64,000 bases of DNA from SPCO01 sp964579825. Its GTDB lineage: Bacteria; Chloroflexota; Limnocylindria; Limnocylindrales; CSP1-4. This document shows positions 7,675 to 15,905 of the stretch, piece by piece. A model generated the notes under the pieces. That model ran no database searches and was not told where the DNA came from. It saw nothing but the letters and a program-made list of their open reading frames with translations. The translations under genes and the position numbers were made by a program. The first letter of the stretch is position 1. Each line of letters opens with the position of its first letter. The stretch is from positions 88,462 to 152,461 of the forward strand of contig CAZOHT010000002.1 of assembly GCA_964579825.1 (NCBI GenBank). Direction: 5' to 3'.

Positions 7675-8385
7675 GTGCCGATCCGACCGTTCGCGCCTCG
7701 CGTGGTCGTCCTGACCACCCTCTGCCTGGTCGCGTTCAGCGTGCTCGCGTGCGACGAAGCCGTGGTCGAGGATCCCGTCACGCCGTCGCCGGCCGCGACC
7801 CGCGCCGACGTGGCGACCCCGCCGCCGGCGTCCCAGGTCGCCGTCGACAACAGCCTCGGCGCGTGGAGGTCCGGACCCGTCTACCTGGTCCCGGCCGTCC
7901 AGGAGGCGGTCGTGGCCGCCTGCCGGACCGCGCCGGTCGGCGGGTTCGGTGGCGGTGACGGCCCGGGCGACCTGCCGGTCGCGGTCGTCGATGCGCGCGG
8001 CGTCGGCCGGGTGACCGTGGTCTTCGCGGACGACACGCGCTGGTCGGCCTGTCTCGCGACGATCGATGCCGACGGGAACGTCGTCGTGACGGCGGCTGGT
8101 CAGCCCGGCGACCCGGCCGTCGGACCGGTGGGGGACGACGAGATCACGATGGCGGCGATGGAGGTCCTCGACGATCTCGAGGCGGGGCAGCGATCCGTCC
8201 TGATCGGGCGGGTCGGCAAGAACGCCTTCGGGACGGTGTCGGGCTTCGACGACGAGACCTACGTCGATGGCCCGTTCGCCAACGGCTGGTACACGATGTG
8301 GTGGCCGGGCAACGTCGAGGCGGCGTCGATCTCGGCGATCGACCGCGGCCGGGTCACGATCGGCTCGGTCAACCCGAGGCAGTAG
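7675..8385 (+). CDS. Hypothetical lipoprotein
   Basis: 236 residues. A signal peptide of about 25 residues ends in lipobox FSVLAC, followed by a Pro/Ala/Thr-rich linker and a globular domain of about 180 residues of unknown family. The GTG start at 7675 has AGGAG at 7662-7666 with good spacing, so it is preferred to the in-frame ATG at 7651. A TATCAT -10-like box at 7647-7652 may drive it. It is probably anchored on the outer face of the cytoplasmic membrane. A cyclase gene follows 27 bases later, likely co-transcribed. Confidence 0.75.
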   Translation: MPIRPFAPRVVVLTTLCLVAFSVLACDEAVVEDPVTPSPAATRADVATPPPASQVAVDNSLGAWRSGPVYLVPAVQEAVVAACRTAPVGGFGGGDGPGDLPVAVVDARGVGRVTVVFADDTRWSACLATIDADGNVVVTAAGQPGDPAVGPVGDDEITMAAMEVLDDLEAGQRSVLIGRVGKNAFGTVSGFDDETYVDGPFANGWYTMWWPGNVEAASISAIDRGRVTIGSVNPRQ

Positions 8386-8412
8386 TCGAAGCAGGCGGAC
8401 GACGGTGAAGCG

Positions 8413-9648
8413 GTGACCGACGACGAGACGCGGACCCCGGGCGCCACGCGACTCGATCCGCTGTCGACCGCCGAGCTCGCCGAGCTCTCAGGCACGACTG
8501 TCGAGCGGATCGAGCACCTCGTCGATCGCGGCCTGCTCCAGCCGGTCGACGGCGATCGATTCCAGGCCGGTGATGTCCACCGTGTCCGGCTGTACGACGC
8601 GTTCGAAGCCTCCGGTGTCCCGCTCGATGCGCTCGTCGCGGGGGCCAGCTCGGGACGGATCGACTTCTCCGGCTACCACGAGCTCCACAGCGACCCGGGC
8701 CCGCCGTCGGATCGGACGTACGGAGCCTTCCGCGCGACGGTGGATGGACCTGTCCTGTCGTCACTGTTCGTGGCATTCGGCCTGGCCGAGCCCGGGCCGG
8801 CGGCCCGGCTCACGGCCCAGGACGAGGCGCTGCTCGAACGTTGGCTCGGGTTGGCGGCGGCGCTGGACGATCAGGACCTCCTGATCCGTGTCATCCGGCT
8901 CCTCGCCGAGCACGCTCGACGGTCCTCGGTGGCGGCCCTGGACGTCTATGCGGAGGCGGCGGCCCGGCTGGGGCCCGACCCCGCATCGGTCGACATGGTC
9001 GAGTACGCCCGCCTGCTGGAGCCTTGGTCACAAGTCGCCCGCGAGCTCCCCGGGCTGACCGGCTGGTTGCTGGAGCGACACCTGCGTCGATCGATCGACG
9101 CCTTCAGCATGGAGACCACGGAGCAGCTCCTCGCCGCGGAACGGATCGTCCCGACCCGCGCGGTCGTGCTGCCTGGGATCGCGTTCGTGGACCTGACCGG
9201 GTTCACCCGGGTCACCCGACAGGTCGGCGACGAGGCCGCGGCCGCCCTGTCCCTTCGCCTCGGTGAGCTGGCACGAAGCGAGGCGGAGGCGCGCGGCGGC
9301 CGGTTGATCAAGCTCCTGGGCGACGGCGCGCTGCTCCACCTTCCGGACGCCGCACAAGCCGTGGCGGCGTCACTCGCCCTGATCGAGGCGATTCCCGCGG
9401 CCGGGCTGGGCGGCGGCCATGTCGGCGTCCACTCCGGGCCGATCATCGAACGCGAAGGTGACATCTACGGCCAGACGGTCAACCTGGCGGCCCGGATCTC
9501 GGACCAGGCCCCGGATGGGACGACCTACGTGAGCGCCGAGGTGGCCGCAGCGCTGGTGGGCGAGCCCTTCGACTGTCGGTCGGTCGGCTCGTTCGAGCTG
9601 CAGGGCGTCGGGGCGGTCGAACTCTTCCAGGTGACGCGAGCGACCTGA
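8413..9648 (+). CDS. Class III adenylate/guanylate cyclase with MerR-like N-terminus
   Basis: 411 residues, GTG start. Residues about 17-65 (TAELAELSGTTVERIEHLVDRGLL) resemble the helix-turn-helix of MerR-type proteins. A helical middle region follows. From about 255 comes a class III cyclase domain with first metal Asp in FVDLTGFTR, second in KLLGDGALL, and transition-state Asn/Arg in NLAARIS. All key residues are present, so activity is likely. The product (cAMP or cGMP) cannot be told. A DNA-binding-like domain fused to a cyclase is unusual; the N-terminus may only be a dimerisation or sensing module. Confidence 0.85.
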   Translation: MTDDETRTPGATRLDPLSTAELAELSGTTVERIEHLVDRGLLQPVDGDRFQAGDVHRVRLYDAFEASGVPLDALVAGASSGRIDFSGYHELHSDPGPPSDRTYGAFRATVDGPVLSSLFVAFGLAEPGPAARLTAQDEALLERWLGLAAALDDQDLLIRVIRLLAEHARRSSVAALDVYAEAAARLGPDPASVDMVEYARLLEPWSQVARELPGLTGWLLERHLRRSIDAFSMETTEQLLAAERIVPTRAVVLPGIAFVDLTGFTRVTRQVGDEAAAALSLRLGELARSEAEARGGRLIKLLGDGALLHLPDAAQAVAASLALIEAIPAAGLGGGHVGVHSGPIIEREGDIYGQTVNLAARISDQAPDGTTYVSAEVAAALVGEPFDCRSVGSFELQGVGAVELFQVTRAT

Positions 9649-9652
9649 GGCG

Positions 9653-10918
9653 TCAGCCGTTGAAGACGCGCTGGACCTCGAGCAGACCGGCGACGAGGGC
9701 ATCGATGTCCTCGCGCGTCGAGTAGACGTTGAAGCTCGCGCGCGCCGTCGCGGCCAGGTCCAGCCGCTCGTGCAGCGGCATCGTGCAGTGGTGCCCGGCC
9801 CGCACCGCGACCCCGACCCGGTCCAGGACCTGGGCCACGTCATGCGGGTGGATCCCCGGCAGGTTGAACGGCACGACCCCACCGCGCAGGTCGGCGGCCG
9901 GCCCGTAGAGCTCGATGTCCGGGACGCGCTCGGCGAGCGAGGTGAGCGCATACGCCACGAGGTCGCGCTCGTGCTCTCGGACGGCGTCCATCCCGAGCGC
10001 GCTCAGATACTCGGCTGCGACCCCGAGGCCGATCGCGTCGCCGACGGCCGGCGTGCCCGCCTCGAACTTCCACGGGATCTCGTTGAAGTCGCTCCGGCGG
10101 AGGTGGACCTCGCGGATCATCTCGCCGCCCGACAGGAACGGCGGCATCGCTTCGAGCAGGTCGCGTCGGGCCCACAGCGCGCCGGACCCCATCGGAGCCA
10201 GCATCTTGTGGCCGCTGAACGCGTAGAAGTCGCAGCCGAGCTCCTGGACGTCGACCGGCACGTGCGGCACGGCCTGGGCGCCATCGACCAGGACGAGGGC
10301 GCCGGCCGCGTGGGCCATGTCGACCATCTCGCGCACCGGGTTGATCGTGCCGAGTGTGTTGCTGACGTGGGTGAACGCGACGAGCTTCGGCTTGAGTCGG
10401 AGCAGGACCTCGAAGACGTCGAGTCGGAGGATCCCGTCATCGGTGATCGGGATGAACTCGAGGTCGCCGTCCTTCTCCTGGACCAGGAGCTGCCACGGGA
10501 CGAGGTTGGCGTGGTGCTCCATCTCGGTCAGGACGATCGCGTCGCCCCGGCCGATGTTGCGCCGGCCCCACGAGTAGGCGACCAGGTTGATCGCCTCGGT
10601 CGCGTTGCGGGTGAAGATGACCTCGTGGGCGTCCGGCGCGTTGATGAACTGTGCGACCCGGCCGCGAGCCTCCTCGTACGCCGCCGTGGCCTTCTCGCCG
10701 ATCGTGTAGATCCCGCGGTGGACGTTGGCGTTGTACTCGCGGTAGTAGTCGGCGACCGCATCGATGACGACGTTCGGCTTCTGGCTGCTGGACGCGGAGT
10801 CGAGATAGACCAGCGGGTGCCCGTTGACCGACTGCTGGAGGATCGGGAAGTCCGCCCGGATGGCGTGCGGATCGAGCGCGGCCACCCGAGACTCGACGGG
10901 CTTCGAGGTCAGCGTCAT
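9653..10918 (-). CDS. sufS: Cysteine desulfurase SufS
   Basis: 421 residues, class V aminotransferase fold. The PLP lysine is in SGHKMLAP and the catalytic persulfide cysteine in RAGHHCTMP. The protein takes sulfur from cysteine and passes it to SufU. It starts 10 bases after the sufC stop, so the two are co-transcribed downstream of the Rrf2 regulator. sufB and sufD, normally in the same operon, are absent from the window. The gene ends 4 bases from the convergent cyclase gene. Confidence 0.94.
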   Translation of the reverse strand: MTLTSKPVESRVAALDPHAIRADFPILQQSVNGHPLVYLDSASSSQKPNVVIDAVADYYREYNANVHRGIYTIGEKATAAYEEARGRVAQFINAPDAHEVIFTRNATEAINLVAYSWGRRNIGRGDAIVLTEMEHHANLVPWQLLVQEKDGDLEFIPITDDGILRLDVFEVLLRLKPKLVAFTHVSNTLGTINPVREMVDMAHAAGALVLVDGAQAVPHVPVDVQELGCDFYAFSGHKMLAPMGSGALWARRDLLEAMPPFLSGGEMIREVHLRRSDFNEIPWKFEAGTPAVGDAIGLGVAAEYLSALGMDAVREHERDLVAYALTSLAERVPDIELYGPAADLRGGVVPFNLPGIHPHDVAQVLDRVGVAVRAGHHCTMPLHERLDLAATARASFNVYSTREDIDALVAGLLEVQRVFNG

Positions 10919-10928
10919 GGCGGCCCGG

Positions 10929-11831
10929 CTAGCGGGCGACCTCCGCCGGGACCGGGTCCAGGTCGGCGCCCGCCGGACCCTGCGGCACGCGCAGCGCCTC
11001 GTCCGGAGCGTCCGGGGCCAGGCCGGCTTCGCGCAGGATCGGGCCGTAGCCCTCGTCCTCGAGGCGCAGCGCCAGGTCCTTGCCGCCGCTCGTCACGATC
11101 CGGCCCTGGGCCAGCACGTGGACGACGTCCGGGGTGATGTAGTTGAGCAGACGCTGGTAGTGGGTGATCAGCAGGACGCCCATGTTCGGGTTGAGCATCG
11201 CGTTGACGCCCTCGGCGACGATGCGCAGCGCGTCGATGTCGAGGCCGGAGTCGGTCTCGTCGAGGATCGCCATCTCCGGTTCGAGGACCGCCATCTGGAG
11301 CATCTCCAGGCGCTTCTTCTCGCCGCCGCTGAACCCATCGTTCACGTACCGGGAGGCGAACGCCTCGTCCATGTGGAGCATCGCCATCTTCTCGCGCATC
11401 TTGTTGCGGAAGTCGCGCATGGAGATGCCGCCCTTGACGGCGTCGGTCGGGTCGATGTCCGGGTCCTTGTCGACACCCTGGAGCTTGGCGTTCAGCGCGG
11501 AGCGGATGAAGCTCGCGACGCTCAGGCCGGGGATCGCGGTGGGGTACTGGAAGGCGAGGAACAGGCCGAGGCGGGCCCGCTTGTCGGCCGACAGCGCGAG
11601 CAGGTCGCGGCCCTTCCAGAGGACCTCGCCGCCGTTGATGACGTACGCCGGGTGGCCCATGAGAGCGTAGGCGAGGGTCGTCTTGCCGCTGCCGTTGGGG
11701 CCCATGATCGCGTGGACCTCGCCCTTGCCCACGGTCAGGTCGATCCCCTGGAGGATCTCCGTCTCGGGGTTGGCGGCGGGCGCGACCCGGAGGCCGCGGA
11801 TGACGAGGTGCTGATCGGCGTCGGTGGTCAC
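10929..11831 (-). CDS. sufC: Fe-S assembly ATPase SufC
   Basis: 300 residues. Walker A is GPNGSGKTT, the signature FSGGEKKR, and Walker B with switch MAILDETDSGLD, all SufC-specific. Residues after about 250 form a proline-rich extension beyond the usual 250-residue SufC. GTG 11831 overlaps the regulator stop (GTGA). SufC powers the SufBCD scaffold; SufB and SufD must be encoded elsewhere. Confidence 0.93.
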   Translation of the reverse strand: MTTDADQHLVIRGLRVAPAANPETEILQGIDLTVGKGEVHAIMGPNGSGKTTLAYALMGHPAYVINGGEVLWKGRDLLALSADKRARLGLFLAFQYPTAIPGLSVASFIRSALNAKLQGVDKDPDIDPTDAVKGGISMRDFRNKMREKMAMLHMDEAFASRYVNDGFSGGEKKRLEMLQMAVLEPEMAILDETDSGLDIDALRIVAEGVNAMLNPNMGVLLITHYQRLLNYITPDVVHVLAQGRIVTSGGKDLALRLEDEGYGPILREAGLAPDAPDEALRVPQGPAGADLDPVPAEVAR

Positions 11832-12298
11832 GAGGGGGTCAAGGCTCCATGCAACGGGGTGGGCTGGATGAGGGTCGGGGTCGCGGGCGGCGGCACGAGG
11901 TCCGCCAAGGTCATCGAGTCGAGAGCGCCGGCGACCGCATCGCGGACGCGGACCCACAGGACGTTCACGGTGCAGCCGGACGAACGGCCACAGACGTTCT
12001 CGTGGTCCGGGTCGTCGCTGGCGCAGATCATCGGGGCGATCGGACCTTCGAGGGCCCGCAGGACCTCGCCCATGGTGATCTCCTCGGGTGGACGAGCGAG
12101 TTCATAGCCGCCGTGGGCGCCACGCGTGCTGACGACGAGGCCGGACTCACGCAGGCTGACGACGAGCTGCTCGAGGTACGCCCGCGGCAGGTCCTCCTCG
12201 GTGGCGATCTCGGCGAGCGAGGCCGGACCGGTGCCGTAGTGACGCCCGAGCTGGACCATCAGGCGCACGCCGTACTCGCCCTTCGTGCTGAAGGCGAT
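11828..12298 (-). CDS. Rrf2-family Fe-S cluster regulator (IscR/SufR-like), probable ATC start
   Basis: About 156 residues. A winged-helix N-terminus and three cysteines spaced C-x10-C-x5-C (CASDDPDHENVCGRSSGC) match the Fe-S cluster ligands of Rrf2 regulators. Homology demands FSTKGEYGVRLM at the N-terminus, but the first ATG/GTG in this frame is the GTG at 12268, inside that motif. An ATC at 12298 with GGAAG upstream gives the expected MAFSTKGEYG start, and no ATG, GTG or TTG occurs further upstream back to the operator. It heads the sufC-sufS operon and a 25-base inverted repeat lies about 80 bases upstream, so autoregulation is likely. Confidence 0.82.
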   Translation of the reverse strand: MAFSTKGEYGVRLMVQLGRHYGTGPASLAEIATEEDLPRAYLEQLVVSLRESGLVVSTRGAHGGYELARPPEEITMGEVLRALEGPIAPMICASDDPDHENVCGRSSGCTVNVLWVRVRDAVAGALDSMTLADLVPPPATPTLIQPTPLHGALTPS

Positions 12299-12376
12299 CG
12301 CGCCGCTTCCGTGGAAGGTCGCCCGCGGTGTCGTGCCGGCGGCCGGTGTCGGGGAGGTCAGGAGAGGAGCCCTCGA

Positions 12377-12401
12377 ATATCCGAGTGATTTCGTCGGATA
12401 T
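12377..12401. promoter_or_regulatory. Inverted repeat before rrf2-sufC-sufS, IscR-type operator
   Basis: Perfect 8-base arms ATATCCGA and TCGGATAT separated by 9 bases, 25 in all. By eye it agrees at 21 of 25 positions with the E. coli IscR type 1 consensus as I recall it. A related repeat precedes sufU. It is AT-rich against its surroundings. Confidence 0.72.
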
Positions 12402-12643
12402 GAGTGTAGGCGGCGGCCCGTCGTGGGTCAATCAACCGCCGGCAGGTGCGGGGGCGGGCTGCTCGTCGGTCCGGACCAGTTGACGAAGTCGGCGAGCCCT
12501 TTGGTCCGTTCATGCCTTCCTGGCGCCCTCACCTGCGGGATCGGTTGCCGGTTGCGTCATCATCGTCTCCCCGGCGCCACGACGCTGACAGGCCGACGCC
12601 GGCAGCGACACCGCTCGGACCCAGCCGGCCACCCTGGGCTCGA

Positions 12644-12649
12644 TAGAAT
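12644..12649 (+). promoter_or_regulatory. -10 box TAGAAT, probable leaderless start
   Basis: TAGAAT ends six bases before the ATG at 12656, so transcription would begin at or next to the start codon. No Shine-Dalgarno is seen. No clear -35 hexamer is present. Confidence 0.55.
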
Positions 12650-12655
12650 CGGGCC

Positions 12656-13588
12656 ATGCTCACCAGGATCATCCTTGACGTCGATACCGGCACGGACGAT
12701 GCCGTCGCCCTGATGGTGGCGGCCCTGTCGCCCGACCTCGAGCTGATCGGGGCGACCGCGGTGAACGGCAACACCGGGGTCGACGAAACGACCGAGAACA
12801 CGCTGCGCGTGTTCGACCTGATCGGGCGTGGAGACATCCCCGTGTTTCGCGGGATGGCGGCCCCGATGCTGCGCCCACAGGGCGACCGTGGCATGGCTGC
12901 GGTCATCCACCGCGACCTGTTGGACCTGCCTGCCGCCACGACGAAGGCCCGCTCGGAGCACGCGGTCGACCGGCTCATCGATACGTACCTGGCCTCCGAC
13001 GGCGACATCACGCTCGTCGCGGTCGGGCCGCTGACGAACGTGGCGATGGCGCTGCTCAAGGAGCCGGCCATCGCCGAGCGGATCCCGGAGATCGTCATCA
13101 TGGGCGGCGCCCACGAGAGCGGGAACCGGACCGCCTCGGCCGAGTACAACTTCTGGGTGGATCCCGAGGCAGCTCGGATCGTCGTCGAGTGCGGCCGACC
13201 GATCCGCATGGTTCCCCTCGATGCCACCCATCGAGCGCCCGTCTCGCTCGATGACTGCGCGCGCCTTCAAGCCCTCGGCACGCCCGCGGCGATCGCGTCC
13301 GCTTCGATCGTCGAACAGCGGATCCACGGGTACAACGCGACGCAGCCGATGGCCGGCGCGACGTCGGCGCCGGTCCACGACGCCCTGGCCGTCTGCGCCG
13401 TCATAGAACCCGCCGTGCTGAGGACCCGGCACATCCGGGTCGACGTCGAGACGACCTCGCCACTGGCCGCTGGCCGCACGATCTGCGACGTCCGCCCGAC
13501 GCCCGAAGGAACGCCGAACGTCGACTTCGCCTTCGATGCCGACGGGCCGCGGTTCGTGGAGATGCTCATCGAGATCCTGAGCCAGTAG
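12656..13588 (+). CDS. Inosine/uridine-preferring nucleoside hydrolase
   Basis: 310 residues. The N-terminal calcium-binding motif DVDTGTDDA, the NFWVDPEAA substrate-binding segment and the C-terminal HDALAV motif are all intact. Members hydrolyse the N-glycosidic bond of ribonucleosides for base salvage. It has no signal peptide, so it is cytoplasmic. It appears monocistronic and leaderless. Substrate preference cannot be told from sequence. Confidence 0.9.
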   Translation: MLTRIILDVDTGTDDAVALMVAALSPDLELIGATAVNGNTGVDETTENTLRVFDLIGRGDIPVFRGMAAPMLRPQGDRGMAAVIHRDLLDLPAATTKARSEHAVDRLIDTYLASDGDITLVAVGPLTNVAMALLKEPAIAERIPEIVIMGGAHESGNRTASAEYNFWVDPEAARIVVECGRPIRMVPLDATHRAPVSLDDCARLQALGTPAAIASASIVEQRIHGYNATQPMAGATSAPVHDALAVCAVIEPAVLRTRHIRVDVETTSPLAAGRTICDVRPTPEGTPNVDFAFDADGPRFVEMLIEILSQ

Positions 13589-13736
13589 GGTCCCGACGGC
13601 GATCCTGCTGGTGCCTACATCGTGGTGGTGGGTCCGCTCTGGGAGCTTCGGCCTGCTTGACTCGAGCGTAGGCCCAGCGATGCCTGCTCAGAGCCCGGCG
13701 TTCGGACGGCATGGGGCTCGGTCGTGATCCAGGGGC

Positions 13737-13961
13737 GATCGCTGGCTGTGAGCCCGAGAAGTGGACCGACGGGACCCGATCCAGGTGCGATCGCTGGCTG
13801 TGAGCCGGCGAAGAAGCCGTCCGGGACCCGCATCGGCTGGGATCGCTGGCTGTGAGCCGGCGAAGAAGCCGTCCGGGACCCGCATCGGCTGGGATCGCTG
13901 GCTGTGAGCGGGAGCCGCGACCAGTTCCGGGTGGATCCGGTCAGGATCGCTTGCTCTGAGC
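13737..13961. repeat. 52-base tandem repeat array with conserved hairpin
   Basis: Units begin at 13737, 13789, 13841, 13893 and (partial) 13945, exactly 52 bases apart. Units two and three are identical; the others keep only the first 17 or so bases (GATCGCTGGCTGTGAGC) and have diverged after it. That core folds as GCTGGCT-GTG-AGCCGGC. In the last unit it reads GCTTGCT-CTG-AGCAAGC, so paired positions changed together. The conserved part is the hairpin, suggesting selection on RNA or DNA structure. Confidence 0.8.
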
Positions 13962-14252
13962 AAGCGGGGCCTCGCGGACGGGCCTGCTGCCGGGTCGCGG
14001 AGGCGTACATGCCGGGCCACGGAGGATCCCTTGCAAGGAACGACCGAGGCACCCCATCTGCATGGAGCGCCCCGGTCGCAACGCCGCTCGGGGGGGCGGC
14101 GTCATGAATGGGGAGGCAGCGAACCCGGGCGGGAGTCGAGTCGTCCGGCCCGTGACGGCCGGACGATCGACGTCGCGCTCGGTGGTGGAAGCGGTGTCAG
14201 GTCGGTGTCTGGAGCCCTCGTGCGTCCTGGTCTCGCAGCATGCCCGGAGGTC

Positions 14253-14283
14253 CCGGCGGGGACAAGTACTTTCGTACCGCCGG
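14253..14283. repeat. Inverted repeat with GTAC stem and TTTC loop
   Basis: Outer arms CCGGCGG and CCGCCGG enclose an inner GTAC-TTTC-GTAC hairpin. It lies 91 bases beyond the 3' end of the DinB-like gene and could act as a transcription terminator or a protein site. There is no T-tract. Confidence 0.4.
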
Positions 14284-14373
14284 TCGACCGTCCCGGACCG
14301 CACCGGACCCACGCGGTCCGCACCGGACCGCACCACCCGTCGGCAACGAAGCGGTGCGCGGACGCACGGGGAG

Positions 14374-14817
14374 TCAGCCGGGCGAGACGATCCCGCGCAG
14401 GTGGTCCGCGTCGTGGTCGATGGCCAGCCGGATGAGGCCGGCGACGTCCAGGACGCCGTAGGTGTCGTGCGTCCCCGTCCTGGCCCAGTCATCGTCGGTG
14501 AAGCCGGCCACGGTGGCGACGGTCTCGGCGCGGACCGCGGCGAAGGCGCCGACGATGTCGTCGATCGAGGCGTCGTCCAGCCCGGGCTCCTGGCCCGGTT
14601 CCTTCCAGCTCCAGTGCGGGTCCGCCACGGTCAGGACCTCGACGAAGCGGACGTGCCACACCAGCCGCTCGACCGCGATCAGGTGGCGGACGTTCTCCCG
14701 GGCTCCCCATTCCCCCGCCGGGATGGGCGTGCCGGCGGCGTCGCGGACGGCCTCGGCGAGGCGCCCCGGGAACCCGGCGAACGTGGCGAGGAGCTCGTCT
14801 CGGGTCTGTGCGGCCAC
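14374..14817 (-). CDS. DinB/DUF664-like four-helix protein
   Basis: 147 residues. The spacing of histidines (one in VRHLIAVERLVWH and a pair in IDHDADHL) and the four-helix pattern fit the DinB/maleylpyruvate isomerase-like superfamily, which binds a metal and often uses small thiols. GTG 14817 has AGGAGG seven bases upstream. No catalytic role can be assigned. It lies downstream of the corrinoid operon on the same strand, 212 bases away, and may be transcribed separately. Confidence 0.75.
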   Translation of the reverse strand: MAAQTRDELLATFAGFPGRLAEAVRDAAGTPIPAGEWGARENVRHLIAVERLVWHVRFVEVLTVADPHWSWKEPGQEPGLDDASIDDIVGAFAAVRAETVATVAGFTDDDWARTGTHDTYGVLDVAGLIRLAIDHDADHLRGIVSPG

Positions 14818-15029
14818 GTCGGGCCTCCTTTCCTGCCGATCGTCTACGTGATGCCGCTTCGGCGACCGTCATCGGCGTCGCTGGTGCCGATCCCCTCGTG
14901 GAGGCGTGCGGACGAGGCCTTGCTGGCGGCTCCGAACGCGGGGGATCGCGGCCCAACGAGCAGGAGGTGGACGATCGTCAGGAAGCCCCGCTCCACGCAC
15001 ACGTCGAGATCCTCGTCGGGGGCCACATC

Positions 15030-15905
15030 TCAGGCCGAGTCGGTCAGATCCGCCAGGGTCGCCCGCCGCCAGGCCTCCGTCGCCTCGACGGCATTGAACG
15101 TGTACAGGTGGAAGCCCGTGACGCCCGCCGCGGGTTCCGCGAGCAGCGGGGCGATCCCCTCGACGAACCCGGTCGGCTTGTAGAACCCGCCGGACTTGGC
15201 GAGACCGGTCACGAACCGCAGGTTCTTGACCAGGAACCGCTTGGCGTCCTTGACCCCGATGCGCGCGGCGATCGACATGAGCTTCTGCGGGTCCGCGACG
15301 CCGGGGACGCCGACGATGACGGCCGGCGCGAAACCCTCGGCGCGACGGGCGTGGACCCAGGACGCGATGGCCTTCGTGTCGAAGTCCATCTGGGTCGTGA
15401 CGTGCGCCACGAACGGCGCCTTGTCCACGAGCGCCGAGGCGAGCGCCGCATCCGGGATGTCCGGGTGACCCTGCGGGTAGGCCGGACAACCGATGGTCTC
15501 GAACGGGTGGCCAAGCTCAGTCATGGCCTGCAGCAGGGACAGGCCGTCCAGGTATGCACCGGGCTCGTCCGCGTCGCCGCCCACGACGAACGCGTGGGTC
15601 AGCCCGGCCTCACGCGCGCGCCCGAGCAGGTCGGCCAGCTTCGCGCGGTCCGGGATCATCCGCGCCGACAGGTGCGGGATGGCGCGGAACCCGTCGCCCT
15701 GGAGGCGCGCCGCCCAGTCAAACGTCGCGTCGATGCCCTTGGCCGGCGACGCGGTGACCGACACCCGGGCGCCGGCCGGCAACGCCGGGATCTGGTCGGG
15801 CAGGTTCTTGAGCGGCAGCAGCTCGAAGATCGGATCGGCGAGGGCCTCCGCGAGGGCCGCGCGGGACGGCCCATCCAGCCCGCGTCGGCGCGACAGGACG
15901 GCCAT
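15030..15905 (-). CDS. Methylenetetrahydrofolate reductase-like protein
   Basis: 291 residues, TIM-barrel MTHFR superfamily: VSVTASPAKGIDATFDWA near the start, VVGGDADEPGAY in the middle and GFHLYTFNAVEATEAW at the C-terminus. Its ATG overlaps the mttB stop by one base (TGATG), so it is the last gene of the corrinoid operon. The likely job is oxidation of methyl-H4folate made by the methyltransferases to methylene-H4folate. It may instead bind folate without full redox activity, since I cannot verify the flavin-binding residues. No iron-sulfur partner (MetV) is fused. Confidence 0.8.
   Translation of the reverse strand: MAVLSRRRGLDGPSRAALAEALADPIFELLPLKNLPDQIPALPAGARVSVTASPAKGIDATFDWAARLQGDGFRAIPHLSARMIPDRAKLADLLGRAREAGLTHAFVVGGDADEPGAYLDGLSLLQAMTELGHPFETIGCPAYPQGHPDIPDAALASALVDKAPFVAHVTTQMDFDTKAIASWVHARRAEGFAPAVIVGVPGVADPQKLMSIAARIGVKDAKRFLVKNLRFVTGLAKSGGFYKPTGFVEGIAPLLAEPAAGVTGFHLYTFNAVEATEAWRRATLADLTDSA

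Larger units (their letters stand above)
12299..12655. other. Intergenic region, rrf2 / nucleoside hydrolase
   Basis: 357 bases between divergent genes. The left part holds the Rrf2 operator (12377-12401) and the untranslated leader of rrf2. The right end holds the -10 box of the nucleoside hydrolase gene. No other gene or structure is evident. Confidence 0.5.
13589..14373. other. Long non-coding region with repeats
   Basis: 785 bases without a convincing gene. It holds a 52-base tandem repeat array (13737-13961), a hairpin with a GTAC-TTTC-GTAC core (14253-14283), and a short GGACCGCACC-type repeat patch at about 14294-14332. Long frames exist on both strands, but the 52-base period is not a multiple of three, so no single frame follows the repeats. 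Confidence 0.6.

Noticed and set aside
13737..13961. CRISPR array
   Set aside because: The units are contiguous 52-base tandem repeats without spacers of constant length, and no cas genes are nearby.
14844..15026. 60-codon minus-strand frame between the MTHFR-like and DinB-like genes
   Set aside because: No ribosome site, no family resemblance, and composition like random high-GC sequence.
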